This document shows positions 45,208-58,049 of a DNA stretch of 64,000 bases, piece after piece. The stretch spans positions 39,664,397-39,728,396 of the forward strand of contig NC_087070.1 in assembly GCF_963678635.1 (NCBI RefSeq). The letters run 5' to 3'. The notes below the pieces were generated by a model. It saw only the letters and a program-made list of their open reading frames with translations. It did no database searches and was not told the origin of the DNA. Made by a program: the position numbers and the translations under genes. Source of the DNA: Symsagittifera roscoffensis. Its lineage: Eukaryota; Xenacoelomorpha; Acoela; Convolutidae. The first letter of the stretch is position 1, and each line of letters starts with the position of its first letter.

Positions 45208-47745
45208 TTGGGGAAAATACCAAACACTAATTGTTACCTGGTTGATATCCTAATAGCTACTGTCGGAACAGCTTGTGATCACAGTAAATTAGTTTTAACA
45301 AGACAAAAAACACTAGATGACGAAGCCCTATCTATCAAATGGGAAAAATGTCATTTTTTAATGCACGAGATTGAATGGCTAGGATTCAAAATCAACAACC
45401 TCGGAACGAACCCTCTCATACATAAAACCGATGCAGTAAAAAAAAAACTAAAAGAACCAAAAGGTAAAAAAGATATTAGATCACTAATGGGTTCAACAGA
45501 ACAGTTTAACAAACTCATCCCTATTCTGGCAACACTCAACACCGTTAAAAAATCAAATGCAAAAAACAAAAAAAAAGTTTATGGACGAAAAACACGAAGA
45601 AGCTTTTGCGAAAAGCAAAACAAAAGTATCTACAACAATAATGAATCAACTTTCAATGAACAGAACTTTCAATGAACAACTTTCGTGTCACAGAAAACTA
45701 TAGTCAAAAGCGGTGCATCACACATGTGACTAGGGGCTTCAAACAAACAAAATCATAATGGCGTAGGGAAAACTATAGCATTCGCAACGCGTTTATTAAA
45801 GATGGCAGGATAAAAAACAGCACAAACGAATTAGAACTGTTCTGATTATTTTGATTTTGGGAACATTTCATAAATTATCTATTAGGGCCACAACTCCCTT
45901 AAAATTTAACAGGTCATAAAGCACTGATTGGGGCATTAAGAGATGCTCGCTATGCCAAAACCACCAAACCAAGATTAACTAGGTGGGCAGATAAACTATT
46001 TCCTTATGACCTTTCAGTTAAACATATGCCAAGGAAATATATGGGGTTTGTTGACTACCTATCACGTCACCCCACAAGTAAATCAGCACCAATATTTGTT
46101 GGGCAGATAGGTGGGCAGATAAATTACTTCCCTATGACTTTTCAGTTAAACATATGCCACGGAAATATATTGGGTTTGTTGACTGCCTATCACGTCACCC
46201 CACAAGTAAACCAACACCAATATTAGAAAACTTTGAGAAATCGTCAAAGCGTCAGTAGAAAATATAGACTTTTCACTAGGCTTTGATGAAGCAATGAGAA
46301 AAATTGAACCAAATTATTAAAAGGAACAGCTCATTTTGGACAACTTTCAAAGAGTGAATGAATGCTGCATTGTGATTGGTCAAAATCGAGAAAACGAAAC
46401 TACGAAAGAAATTGAACGAGAACAATTAATTTAGTACTGAACAGCTTAAAACAAATCACGGTTGTACTAAGCTTTTATGCTTGTCGAAATTCTAATAGTC
46501 GTTGCGTTCGCCAGATTGCCAAACAGTTGAAAAGTTTGCCAAACAGATAAACAGATAAACGCTGATTGCCAAACAGATAAACGCTGAAAAGTTTAAATTA
46601 CTGAAAGAACAAAATCCTCCGGAAATGAAAGCAACTGATGATTCAAATTCTTCAAAAAACACCAATGTTAATTATTCCTAGCACCCCACCATCTCCACAG
46701 AAAGCTGAACCGCGTCCTAACGTAAAGACATTCACCTTCAATTGGCCCGAAAAATTTGACATGATATATATGGCCCTGATAACTGATAACATGTTATTCT
46801 GAAGAAGACTTAAAAAGCTATCACAGAAAATCGAAAACACGAGATTGCACATTTGGGAAATAACAACAAGAACTTTATGAATAGTTTACTGGAAAACGTT
46901 GGGTGTACTTTGACGGTCGCTTGGTTATTACCACCAGCCTCTGAACGCCGATGCTATCTACACTCCATGAAGCACACCCCGGCCTGTTCGCTTTCGATTT
47001 GAAGAGCCTAGCCCTCCAATACATGCGGTGTCCCAAAAACAAAGAGAAACACAAGTGCACGCAAAGAACTGTATCGGGTGTGTTAAGGCCGGTAAAAATC
47101 TCAAACGATCAATGCGTGCTTCGAAAACCGGAAAACACTCTCCCGCATTAGAAGCTAACGAAGATATAGAATTAAACTTCGCTGGACCTTTAACTAACAT
47201 TTGGGGGAAAAAGTATGTACTAGTCTGGAACGATCGTTTTTCTAAATTTCAATCAGTCCAAGTTCCCTAGAGCACTATAGGGCACCTATAGCATCCATCG
47301 AGGATGCAGAACTGGACGGTTCCGAAACTTCTTTGGACGAGCTCTGGAACGCCACTATGTATATCCCCACGAATGCAGGATCACCAGTCAGAGCCATGGG
47401 ATAGTTTTAAAAATGAGCTGCGCTGGGGCGTACCAAGATTTAAAAAACACTGCCAGATAATACATAATGTTTAAAAAAATATAAGATTGATAGAAAAACG
47501 AACTACTCTACAAAAAGTTTACAAAAAAGATTGCTTGAGATTCTGACCATACGGTACCTCTTAAAAATGGAAAAACTATACGTAAATCTGATTTAGCTAT
47601 AGAAACGGACAAAACTCCAACGATAAGAAGGCCGGTGAGCCAAAGGAATAAAGGACAACTCTCTCAAAAAATACTACGGAACCAAGGATCCAAAAAAAAT
47701 CTCAAAAAAATTTCATTCAAGAGCACCAGACCACGTCAAGCCGCC
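45208..47745 (+). pseudogene. Ty3/Gypsy-type retrotransposon polyprotein relic (RT, RNase H, integrase)
   Basis: 45208-45700 encodes the reverse transcriptase second half: YLVDILIA in place of YLDD, then LSIKWEKCHFLMHEIEWLGF and an 'IRSLMGS..QFNK.IP' connection. Next is the RNase H edge (FMDEKHEEAFAKSKTKV). About 45915-46100 reads TGHKALIGALRDARY and FVDYLSRHPTSK. The integrase zinc finger (LHEAHPG ... NCIGCVKAGKNL) and core (IELNFAGPLTNIWGKKYVLV then NDRFSKF) lie at 46950-47265. There the usual catalytic aspartate in 'vDfaGP' is N. A basic tail follows to about 47745. Many stops and frameshifts and a 128-bp tandem duplication make it dead. No LTRs could be delimited. Confidence 0.85.
45981..46228 (+). 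repeat. 128-bp tandem duplication inside the Gypsy relic
   Basis: 'aggtgggcagataaa' starts both units at 45981 and 46109. Each covers the 'WADK...VKHMPRKYMGFVDYLSRHP' segment. Units differ at several positions, so duplication was followed by independent decay. Confidence 0.85.
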
Positions 47746-47749
47746 CGAA

Positions 47750-48065
47750 ACAGACAGGCAAAAGGTAGAGCCCATGTGCATCCACTGTCCGATTGTGGAC
47801 AGATTCACTTCTGAGTGTTGGGTATGGGCGTCGGTAAGGCTGAATGAAGCGTTTGCCGCTAGTGAACTAAACGTCGTTCTTTTTAGTGAGTCTTGGGGCT
47901 TGCGGGTTCGTTCGCTGGTTGTGAGTCAGGATGCTGTTGAAGATGGGCATTAAGTTTTGTAGCAGATGTTAGAGTTAAATCGACTGTATAAGTACAGCAA
48001 CCTTTTAAAAATATATCAACCAAACAGATTTGAGAAGTTGAGCTATTTTTTTTGAGTCTGGATCT
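47750..48065. other. Downstream flank of the Gypsy relic
   Basis: Less AT-rich; may contain the eroded right LTR, but no terminal repeat is recognisable. Confidence 0.3.
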
Positions 48066-48069
48066 CAAA

Positions 48070-48358
48070 TTTAAGTTTTTTGTTACCTGTGATCATTTTT
48101 TATAAAGTTATGGGGGTTTCAAAATTGCTCATTTGGCCAACTTAGGATAAATAACACTAAATGCATTGCATTCTAATAACCCGCGTAAGCGGCCGATAAA
48201 TGCGTTGAATGGAAGCAAGTCATTGGTTTGACTTTTTAAAATGAATTTTATCTTTTTTTTTCAATTGATGGCTTTCAAAAACACTTTCAAAGACGTTGAA
48301 TAGCAAACGGAACCTTCAGGGTTTTGCCCTGATATGCGAAGCCTTGGTTAGTTTTTTT
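48070..48358 (+). mobile_element. MITE family B, right half
   Basis: 'ttatgggggtttcaaaattgc' through 'ggaaccttcagggttttgccctgatatgcgaagccttgg'. The left half is missing. Confidence 0.7.
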
Positions 48359-48359
48359 T

Positions 48360-48545
48360 ATTTAGGTGCGAGGCGCTAATTACAACCTTTTGTAGTTTAC
48401 TTTAAGGTAAGCGCATTAAATGGAAAAAAAAGAAAAAAAATACAATTTTATCCTTTTTTAATCACTTAAAAGTAATTTCTCAAAGACGTAAAGGGCAGTC
48501 AGAACAATCAAGGCTTTGCTATAATATGTGAGAAATCTTGTTTGG
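48360..48545 (+). mobile_element. MITE family B, right-end fragment
   Basis: 'ggcagtcagaacaatcaaggctttgc' and 'gagaaatcttgttt' are a family end, joined in tandem to the previous fragment. Confidence 0.55.
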
Positions 48546-48549
48546 GTCA

Positions 48550-49185
48550 AGTTTATTTGTTTGTTTCAATTAGTTTCATTTCAAGTTAAATTAGGCTGCA
48601 TGTAAAACACAATTAAAATGCTTGTGGTTGCAGCTGAATGTAATTACAATAAAAAACACCCAACAAACTTTTTTGCGATAAATTATATGTATTTATTGTG
48701 TCATACTTTTATGGGTATATTCAAGTGTTTTGTATTTCAATAATTGGGTCTCTTTACTTATTCCTCACAAATTTTTAACTCTGCGAAGTGAATGTAAACA
48801 GTGTTGATTTGAGTTATCCGGGCAAAACGAACAAAACTTGAATTTTAATACGCGTTTTGCTCAAATTTGCCTAAGATTAGACAAAAAGTGAAGAGAACAA
48901 AAGTTCCTTAGATTTTCATCAAAATTAATTTAGTGCTTTTCGGCTTTTTTAATTAACCAAGAATTACGCGGAAATCACTTTGTCAATAATGATAAAATAT
49001 ATCACAAGAAGCCTCTTGCATATCCGAACAAAGTTCTAGAAGGGTTGAATCTCCAAAGGCTTGCACAAACCGTTAAATTTTGTTTTTAAGCAAAAGTTTT
49101 GGGTTCTATAGTAAAAATCACATTTTTCGACGATCAAGCAAAAATATTTTCCCTTCTACAGGTTTTTGGAGATTCAAATGGAAGA
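48550..49185. other. AT-rich non-coding stretch
   Basis: Nothing recognised. Confidence 0.35.
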
Positions 49186-49189
49186 AGGC

Positions 49190-49340
49190 GGGGGTAAGGG
49201 TACAAAGGTTGCAAAGGGGTTAACGTTGGGGGGGGGGGGGGGTTGTAAGGGGGCAAAGGCTATGGGGGGTTAATGGAAGGGGGATTAGTCCACCTCCAAT
49301 TTTACACCACCCCCCCCCCCCCCCACACACACACACACCC
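49190..49340. repeat. G-run block followed by C-run and (CA)n
   Basis: About 95 bases of G-rich strand, including a 14-base G run, are followed within 30 bases by a 17-base C run and (CA)6. The strand could form quadruplexes or a slipped hairpin. Confidence 0.7.
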
Positions 49341-49714
49341 AAGTTTCTAATACTTTAAGAAATATGTTGTAAGGATCAAAGTTCAGTAATTGAGTAACAT
49401 AGAGAAAGTAAAAAAAATATCAAAGTTGCGCAGAAAAAAAAATTAAATTGAACCAGTAACCAACTATAGATTAAAACGTAGCGAAGAGTTTATGTGCGTT
49501 GAATTCGCATCTCATTAAGGTGAAAAAAAAAAGAATTTTAGTTGAGTTTCCCTGTCAGTGTCCACGAAAATGAAAAAAAAACTATTTTGATCGATTTTGT
49601 TGCCGCTTGCATCGAAAAAAAAAATATTATAAGTCTTTTAAATTGAATATTGCAGATTGCTTTGTTCACTTTTGTGAAAACTGACAACGAAACTTAATTA
49701 CAATCGATTTTTTA

Positions 49715-49900
49715 TTCATCAAAATCCAAAGCGAGAAACCACTCAGCAACTGACGCTTAACACATCACAAGCAATAGGCACAATTAAAGCAAAGAACAGA
49801 TAGTATGAAATTTCCTACTGAGATTGTGATTAAAGTAAAGATGCCACCAAATGATCACTTTCTTATATTGAGGTTACAAAAAAGAAGGTTCGTACTAGCA
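49715..49900 (-). repeat. tRNA-like module with conserved flank, copy 1
   Basis: 'ccactcagcaactgacgctt' is the complement of a weak A-box region. It is followed to the right by a body shared with 58.2, 62.5 and 63.1 kb ('ga.tgtgattaaag...tgccaccaaatgatcacttt'). Confidence 0.5.
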
Positions 49901-49904
49901 CACT

Positions 49905-52900
49905 AATGCTTGCAAGCTGGTAAGTGTAAACAGGCGCGACTTTTCGCTTTTCTCGATAACTTTCTCATTTTATTTTGCACCAAAAATTGTTTCAATTGAT
50001 TGTCATAATTTAAGTAGTCCCAATTGATTTTCTGAGCATTTCCAAAACAATATCAAACCCCACCTTTGATTTAAAATGTTTAGAAAAATTAAACTCCAGA
50101 ACTAGAGTATATTGACAACAAACGAACCTTAAGACAAAAATCGGTGCCATAAATTCATACCAAAGGGGGTAACCTTGAGATGCCAAGGGTTCAAAGTCCT
50201 GTGCCTCCCTCTCCCCACACTAAGTCCTTTGCTAGCTTTTCATGAAAACTTTTAGTTCTTATCAAACCTTTAAGATCAAAAAGAAATTAATGGCTCAAAA
50301 ATGGTATGATTTGCAGAAAACGCCTTTTTTACTTTGAAGATTTCAAAAGGTCAAATTCTAAGTGTATTTTTTCAACCCCAAATGCCTTTTCGAGTTTAAA
50401 AATCTGCATTTTGTATTCAATAAAAGGGACTAATGAACTTTTTCTTATCTTCTTTCACTTTTAGGAATAAATTACCGCTATTATATTTCACATTGCAAGC
50501 TGAGCATTATAGATAATTAGGTGCAAATCGCGCATAAATTAGTAAAACAATTATTCGAATTGGTAATTTTGAAACACTTCCTTTTTCCACAAACATATTA
50601 AATGCCATAATTTTCCGGATTTTTTTTTGAAAGTTACCAATTTGAATAACCAATTACCATCTTTTTAGTTTTGAATGCAATTTTCAATGTTGCACCGCAA
50701 AGTTTCCCTCAAATATGCTACACTCCGCCGAAAAAATAGGTGCTACTGCATATTTCAGATTTTTGTCCATAACTTGCTTTGCGCTTAACATAACTGACTC
50801 AAACTTTTTAGATAAGTAGATAGTATCACTGGCTACCAGTCAATGCAAAAAAAAACTTGCTTGCTGAAGTTCCCGAATGAAGTCCCGAACTTGCTTGCTG
50901 AAGTGAAAGTTCTTTGCTTGACTTTGCCCAAATAAATTTGTCTGCTGAGCTCGCATGCGGTAGTTTTCCAAAACCAATTTTATAGGGTGAGCCCAGAAGT
51001 GTCTACGGGTTTTGATTACAATGTCAGTTGTGTCCAAGGTTTAATATGGAAATCCATCTAACAATCTTTAAGATTATCGGCATTCTACGAAAGTGTTTTT
51101 GGACTTTCAAGCTTTATTCTACCGTGGCGTAAAACGACACACGTATTTCAACTCAATACTATTTTGAGCAGTACCCTTAGACAATTCCGGGTTCCCCTAT
51201 AAAATTGGTTATAGAAAAGTGCCGCATACGATCTCAGCAGACAAGCTTGTTTGGGCAAAATCAGGCAAAAACTTTCACCTGGATTTTTAGCAAGTAGTCT
51301 GCGAAACCTTCAGGCAAGCAAGATTCTTGAATGTTCTAACGATCAGTACTTGAATGCATTATTACTTGAATGTGTCAATGATCAGTATTACGAACAATGC
51401 AATTAGTAAAATAATTGGACCCGTTTAACTTTTCTATCATGTTTCTTTTGACTCCAATTAAGCAATTCGCTCTGAATCAAGCAGCCAACTATGTATTTTA
51501 ATATTTTGATCTCATTATAAAATTTTGCTTCTGAAAAATTTTATATTTGGAGCTACAAACGGTTTACGAGTTGTTTTATTTTTTTTAGTTTACAAAAGTC
51601 AATTTAAAAAGTATTTTTGGATATGGTGAACATTATACCATCTTGATTTAGAGATTTTAAGAATATTGATCGAATTGAAAAATATAAAAAACAACGTTTT
51701 TAGCCTTTATAATGATTCAATTAATTAAAACCCATTAAACTTTGTCTCATCTGAAGTTATGGTTATTGCAGTACTTTTTACAGACAAGCCCGATGAAAAA
51801 ATTGTAGAAAACTAATTTGATAGTTGGATTTACTTTCAATCAAGTTGTTTAGTGCTAAAGAAAAACTGTTTACAGCTGAATTAAACTTCAAGAGAAAAAG
51901 ATGTTAGTTTATTATTTTGAGGTTGCAGCTCTGCAAAAAAGTGTGAAATAATGGATTTAGCTTTGCAAGTATATCAAAAACGCTATATTGAAAATTCAAA
52001 AAATGACTGAAGAAAAAATAAATACCCAAAGCATAAATATGCCGCACGTTCTTTGAACGTTGGAATAAAACGGGAGCAGCAGTTGAACATACCAGAAATT
52101 GAAATGACAATTATGATTCTAAAAATTAACAATTTGCGGACGAATGAAAAATAAATTGTGCTGGCCTCAAAATCCAAAAAGTTTTTTTAACCTGTTTTCT
52201 ATCACTAATTTTAAGTTCTCATATCGGAGCACAGCTATTAAATAATCAACTTCATTTTGAGGTGCTTTTAGTAGTTTTTGTCAGAAAAAAGTTATGAATT
52301 TAAGCTAAAATTGTTCTAAGGATATGTCAAGCTAGTAATGATAAATGTTGCATCTATTGACGGTATTTTTTTGAAGAATTAAGTTAGTAAATCAGTTCAA
52401 GGTAGAACTCTAAGTTGGAACATATTTTGAGTCAGAGTATCAATTTAGCGAAACTCTGAGTGCTCCGTCTTTTTTCAAAGTTTCAAATTGTGTGCGTGTG
52501 TAGTGGTCTGTCAATTTTCTGGCACAACGTTTAAATTAAGAATTTATAACTCGTTTATAATTGAATACACTTTTTCTAGTGGTCAACAACAAATGTTTTA
52601 GAATCGAAAAAAGGTTTTTTTTCTACAATTTTAAACTTATTTTTCGCACTGGCACCCTGCTACAATTGATTGCTGTTTTTAAAGTATAATATACTTGCGC
52701 CGAGCTTCGAAAAATCTAAGTGTAATTTTTTTCCGACGAATCATTTTTACCAAGTATTTTAACAGAGCGATCCTGAAATTTTTGGATTAACAAGCATGTG
52801 TTGTTGCCTTCGGCTACATGCGGTTATACACATCTGATTAAATTAATAATTTAAATACGCGAAATATTATTGCAGGCAATTTCCACCGCACTCTTAATTG

Positions 52901-53040
52901 CTCCAAACTCAACTGAAGCAGTTAAATTGGTCATTTTAAATCCGTATACGACTCAAACTTTAGTATTGCACTTTCGATGTTGGGAATCCAAAATTTATAG
53001 CTAATCAAAGTTGTATTAACTAAAATTAAATCGAGCCCAG
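49905..53040. other. Long AT-rich non-coding stretch
   Basis: No exon, transposon domain or clear repeat, apart from a possible degraded family B core at 50520-50600 ('gtgcaaatcgcgcataaattag') and a 'cttgcttgctgaagt' doublet at 50857 and 50888. Short frames are unsupported. Confidence 0.35.
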
Positions 53041-53045
53041 TTGAG

Positions 53046-53100
53046 GAGGGGCAGTCAAAACATTTAGGGCGTTGACCTGAAGTACGAGCAGTCTTGTTTG
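53046..53100 (+). mobile_element. MITE family B, right-end fragment
   Basis: 'ggggcagtcaaaacatttaggg' and 'gtacgagcagtcttgttt'. Confidence 0.6.
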
Positions 53101-53814
53101 AGTATATACTGAAAATGAATGCCAAAATATTATTAAGCTCGGTAAACTTGAGTATGTTAATTGGTCAGAAATAGTGCAATTTGGGTCAATAAGGTTATTT
53201 GATACGGATTAAGTGTTGTAATTAGCAAAAAAGAGGCCTTTTAAGGTTCCCAATTTTTGATAATATTAGTTGAACGAAAAGTAAAAGTGGTTGCTACTTT
53301 TTAGTTCTTAACTTCTCAATATCATCCAAAAAATATTTTAGGCAGTCGAGTTTGCAACCTTATTTCGGTTATAAAATAGTTGTCAATTTCTTAAATTTTC
53401 GAAGAGTTTTTTCTTATATTTGTGTTTGCCTGGATAAAATTCAGTCTTCTACTTTCTGGTTGAAGTAATCCTCATTTTCTTCAAAAGACGATCAACAGTC
53501 TTTGCGGAAGAACACCAGCCGATGAACTTTAAATTATACACAGAGGCGAAGCTGAGCTTCGCGCCACTTACGATACAAATATGAATGACTATGAAAATCA
53601 AAAAAAATTCAAAAAATCGGTTTTTGTCAATAAAAATTGCAACAAAAGTTCAAAATATCCGAAAATTTTTTTCCTGCATCAAAGAAAACTCTACAAAGAG
53701 CTTTGGGAATGCTGTGAGGAATCCAAATTTTCAAAAAAAAGTCCTTAAATGGAACTAAGCAGACAAAAATAAGAGCCAAATTCTCTTTTTGCCAGAAAAA
53801 CAGGTCTCAAATTG

Positions 53815-53880
53815 GATCGAACTCCCGAACTTCATCTTTTAAGCATTACAAACATTGAGCTACGGGAACTAAGCCGACAA
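53815..53880 (-). repeat. tRNA-like module
   Basis: On the minus strand CGTAGCTCAATGTTTGTAAT is a good D-arm/A box, and 28 bases later GAGTTCGATCC is a near-perfect B box. The acceptor stem is not paired, so this is a tRNA pseudogene or SINE head. Confidence 0.6.
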
Positions 53881-54482
53881 ATATGAACAGACAGACGATA
53901 GTCCGAAATAGCACAAAAACTGTAGTTTGCAAAAATGGGCCCAGCCGCATTTGAGCCGTTAATCTTTGCCGTACCAAGCAGTTGTTTTTACCTCTACGCG
54001 AGATGCGCTGGATGATTGATTGGATTTGAGTTTATAATTACCAAGCGGTAACAAAGCCGAGAAAACCTGCGCAGAAACCCTTCTTGCCGAAAAGAAATTC
54101 AAAAAATTCTCAACTTCTAAAAAATTTCTCCTTAGCATACACACGCGCACGAAAACTTTTTTTCGGACGTAATGACGCAATAAGAAGCCATTGAGTCGAT
54201 ATTAATTAGCCTGACAATTATTGAGCCGATAAAAAGACAAAAAAAAAGAAAAAAAGAACAAAATGTTAATAAATCGAACTGGTAAAATTACAGCCAATGT
54301 GAAAAGCAAATTTCGATTCGGTCGGTTTCTTAAAATGCTGAAAAAACTTAAGTGAAAATTGTTTAAAGCTCGAATAAACTGCTATTAGACAAGGCAACTA
54401 AGCAGACAAAACATAAGCAGACAAATATTAGGCTGAATTTTTTTGACCCGGAACATCTACCGTTTGCAAAAAAAACTGGTCC

Positions 54483-54550
54483 TGGTCAGTTGCGAACCCA
54501 GGACCTTTACAGTCCTAAACGTATTCGTTACGACCAGGCTAAGTGTGCAT
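54483..54550 (-). repeat. tRNA-like module with an intact anticodon arm
   Basis: TTAGCCTGGTCGTAACG (A box) is followed by AGGAC-TGTAAAG-GTCCT, a perfect 5-bp stem with 7-base loop where an anticodon arm belongs. Then comes GGGTTCGCAAC (B box). T-arm and acceptor stems are poor. Confidence 0.6.
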
Positions 54551-54970
54551 GAGACACTACAAAAATTGATTTCACCATGAACACAGGAAAGTTTCACCAG
54601 GAGTCCAATGATTCAGCTGACAAAGTTGTTAACGAAAAAAAAACGTAGAACCCGATTGCGATGAATAAAATATTGAATGATTGGTATTGCGTTTTTGGTG
54701 CAAAACGTGGACCAAGTGATTTGTCTCAAATGATTTTTAGGAATAAGTTTGATCGGATTAACTTCGAGACTTTTTCGTAGTGCATAGAAAAAAAACGGAC
54801 AAAAAATGAAGCTCATTGAACTCATGACGTTGTTTTTAGGCTCCCATATGCTTACCAAATACCGAGGGAAAATGTATAAATGAAAACTTTACTCTCTGTT
54901 ATAAATTGCCTTGATTGTCATTTGTTTTTGTAAAATTGTATTTGTAAAAATTTTTTGTTTCCGGTTTCAG

Positions 54971-55182
54971 ACGAGGACGACATGATAAAACGACGGAGCA
55001 ACAGTGTCTGCCCCGACAACAAGCGTAACTTGACCCAGCAGCACTCGTTTGAAGACCCGATCACAGGTGTGAAGATAACGAGCGAGGATTACCGGCTGAT
55101 GGCCACACCCACTGACTCCACCAATCCCAGACTCCACTCCTCTTTCAAACCCAAATGGCGTCTCGACCAGTCCACCGAATGA
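54971..55182 (+). CDS. Terminal exon of an unidentified host protein
   Basis: A textbook 3' splice site (T-rich tract then GGTTTCAG at 54970) opens a 70-codon frame, phase 1, ending in TGA at 55180-55182. Base composition is markedly more GC-rich than all DNA around it, with codon-like third positions. The product is hydrophilic and probably disordered: EDDMIKRRSNSVCPDNKRN at the start, a middle SFEDPITGVKITSEDYRLM, and an end FKPKWRLDQSTE. RRSNS is a basophilic kinase (PKA-like) consensus. I do not recognise the family; a C-terminal tail of a signalling or membrane protein would fit. No upstream exon was found in the window. The 3' UTR contains a CCCCTCCCCC tract; AATAAA was not seen within several hundred bases. 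Confidence 0.7.
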
Positions 55183-55344
55183 AAGAATCACAAGACTTAA
55201 AACACACAACAATTTACCCATTCAGGCCTCTCTTCTGTTCACACCCATCCCCTCCCCCACCCCCCTCCCCCATATTGCGGAATAACAGCATGATACTTTC
55301 CAGTTCAAACATTGATCAACAATGGTATCAAAGTTACGTTTGTT

Positions 55345-55428
55345 TTGGTCAGCCAGGCAGGGGGTCGAACTCGTAGGTTAATTATTGAAGATCGATAAGA
55401 GTTCTTTCAACTATGAGCCAATTAAAAG
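55345..55428 (-). repeat. tRNA-like module
   Basis: Minus strand: TTGGCTCATAGTTGAAAGAA (A box) and, 35 bases on, CGAGTTCGACCCCC (B box). It lies in the 3' flank of the unidentified exon in the opposite orientation. Confidence 0.6.
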
Positions 55429-56119
55429 CTCACGTTGCAAATTGCAGCGCACGTGCGATTGGCACCCGCAATCATATGTTTGATAGGCAGTGTCACCTAC
55501 CGGATACACCTTAACTCACAACTTATATGCGGGCTGTCTGAAAATGATTCACTAAAAAAATCACAAAAAAAAACTTTTTTCATTTTTTTTCATTATTTAA
55601 GTTTTCTTCATTTCGAAAAAAAACTAGTATATATACTATATAGCAAATGGTGGTTTTAAATCGATGGGTAATTCTAAACTCAGCTATTTAGAGTTTATAT
55701 GCCATTTTTATTCAATTCGTGATCCATAGTTTGAGCAAATTTCCGCGATTTGTACTGGCATAACAGAAAGATCCCAGTCTGGAAAAGTTTTTTTTCCTTT
55801 GATTTCGTTATTTTGCTCCCTTAAATTTATTAGTTCTTGAAATTTCTTATTTTTTTGGAGCTAGTGACTTTTGTTCAACTCGGATTGTTGTTCAAGTTCA
55901 CAAAATGCAGAAATTGCCGGGTTTTTAAGACTACTGGTTGCATTTTACTTCAGGGTACCTTGTGTTTGGGGTGTTCAATGGGGATGGGTTTTGGGGTTGG
56001 AAAAGGGCCAGCTAAAATTTATCTTTTTAGTTAGTTCGACTACCACAACGAGCTGGACTTGTTGCATAAAACTGCAGCTGATGCTGCTAAATTTTTCATT
56101 CTGACAATTCAGTAAAAAA

Positions 56120-56850
56120 TCAACCAGATGGTGATATTTAATTTTGATATTACGTTTACTCTTTGCTTTCAAGTATTTAATAGTCGAACAGCAATCTAAA
56201 ACACAATTAATGAACTCTTCGCAGTGATTTATCAGATTTGAGATTGATAAATTATTTCACTATCAGCAAATTTTGTTCACGCCTCGAGACGACGTTTTTA
56301 AATAGTGGACAAACCACATCTATCAAACCATAAATTATAGTTGAAACGTAAAATAACCCGTATTTGACAAAAAACAGGAATTTTGATTTGAATAAAGGTT
56401 ATTCACAAAAAACGAAGATTTAACAGATCATTGTGGCTTTTCAAAATGCACTAAACTCTATGCGTTTTGTGTAAGTACGCCGGAATCTTAATATCTATTA
56501 AAGAGCTCGTTCAACATCAAAGTTTATCAAAACCACTATATCAATATTCAATGTTTCTTCCTAGATGGTGATTTGTTGATGTTCTATATTCTTGTGCTAA
56601 GTTTATGTTAGATTACAATATCCAAATAGATGTTTTTTTTTTAATAAATCGTTTTTAAAATTCAAAGGCAAGTTTGGTCGATTTGATTAAATTTTTAATC
56701 TAAAACAAATCCTTATAAAGACCGAAAGATTCGATGAGAAAACCTATACAGCCAACAGCCAGATTAAAAAGTCAACGAACGCAAATAAACAGATGCATTT
56801 TGGTACAGAATTTTTTAAATAACATTAAACCTGTATGAAAAGTTTGGATC
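56120..56850. other. AT-rich non-coding stretch
   Basis: Nothing recognised. Confidence 0.35.
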
Positions 56851-58049
56851 AATAGACAACGTTTATTCCACTGAGAACTCTAGAAATTAAACACTACTTT
56901 CCTAACTAGAAGCTGTTCATTTTTTGTAATGTTTACACTTTTGGTGTTCGATAGTGGAGTTCGCCGCCTCCCTTTAACAAAGTAATTGAACTGAACTTGA
57001 AAAAATTGAAAAGCCAAACCTCAGAAAATCAAATTTGACCGTGAAAAAATAAACATCAAGACCTATATAAAGGTCTTCACTATGTTCATTGACACTTAAT
57101 AACCAACAATCACTTTTTTAACATAGAGACGAAGCGGCGCTTCGCATCCTTTGCGACACAACACGATCATAAAAAAGCATGAGTCGAAAAAGGATGAAAC
57201 AATGAAAAAAACTAGGCGAAACAAATATTTCTTGTCTCGATGAACGACACCTAGGGCCCAGCTAAAGCTGAAGGTACGTAGTTGACAAATTGTTCAATTT
57301 GTTACACCGATGCGGGGCGCAACGCATAATTGCAAAAATTGGTTTCTGTCCAAAAACTTAGTTGCTTCACAACTTAAATACGTAGGCGTGAAAATTTACC
57401 CAAACACATAACCTTTCTCTTGCAAAAAATTAAGAGTAGTCCCTTCTGTAGGAAAAATTCGAGCAACCACTTCTATCAATTGAAGTTTTCATCTCCGATT
57501 TAAAAAAAATCTCAAAAAGTTTCTAAAAACGGGCAAAGTTCAAAAACTTGACTTTCCAAAACTCGTAACCCTTACAAAAACTAATTTTGTATTAAAAAAA
57601 CTTTCTGAAATTTCAAGTCCCCCTGAAACGACCCTGTAGTAACTAGTCCCCACCCAGTAGTTAAATTTGAACTTTCATGAAATTGAGCATGACAGCTGCA
57701 TAGCAGCATCATAAGTGATTCGACTGACTTTGGTAAATTAGTTTTTAACCTGAAAAAAGTCTACATTCCAATTTGATTAGATTGAAATTTCTTTTAAATT
57801 TTGAATAGTGACCGCTGCAATTGCGCCAACGTGTTGCGAGCTTGCCAACAGAGGATATGACTCTCGCGCAACCACCGGCGACCTTCAACCGAAAACTAAC
57901 TGCAATTCCGATTTTTTTATCTAATCCTTTTTAGAAACTGGCAGAATTGTCTGCGACTGCAGTGTCTGTGAATTTTTTGCTAAATTTCAAAATAGCTGAA
58001 TTTTTTTCGCCGAATTGTATGTGCGCCAAGTAGATCATGTTGCATTAAT

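Larger units (their letters stand above)
53540..57120. repeat. Higher-order repeat, unit 1 (module Y1 at 53540)
   Basis: Opens with 'gaggcgaagctgagcttcgcg', a short palindrome found again at about 57125 and 61190. It contains three tRNA-like modules and the unidentified exon. Homology to the other units is patchy. Confidence 0.4.

Noticed and set aside
47850-48065. Right LTR of the Gypsy relic
   Set aside because: No matching left LTR, no clear TG..CA ends or polypurine tract could be fixed.
54613-54858. 81-codon minus-strand frame near the 55 kb exon
   Set aside because: AT-rich, no motif, no splice context; lies in the presumed intron.
57810-57900. Another tRNA-like module
   Set aside because: GC-rich and A-box-like on the minus strand, but no B box.
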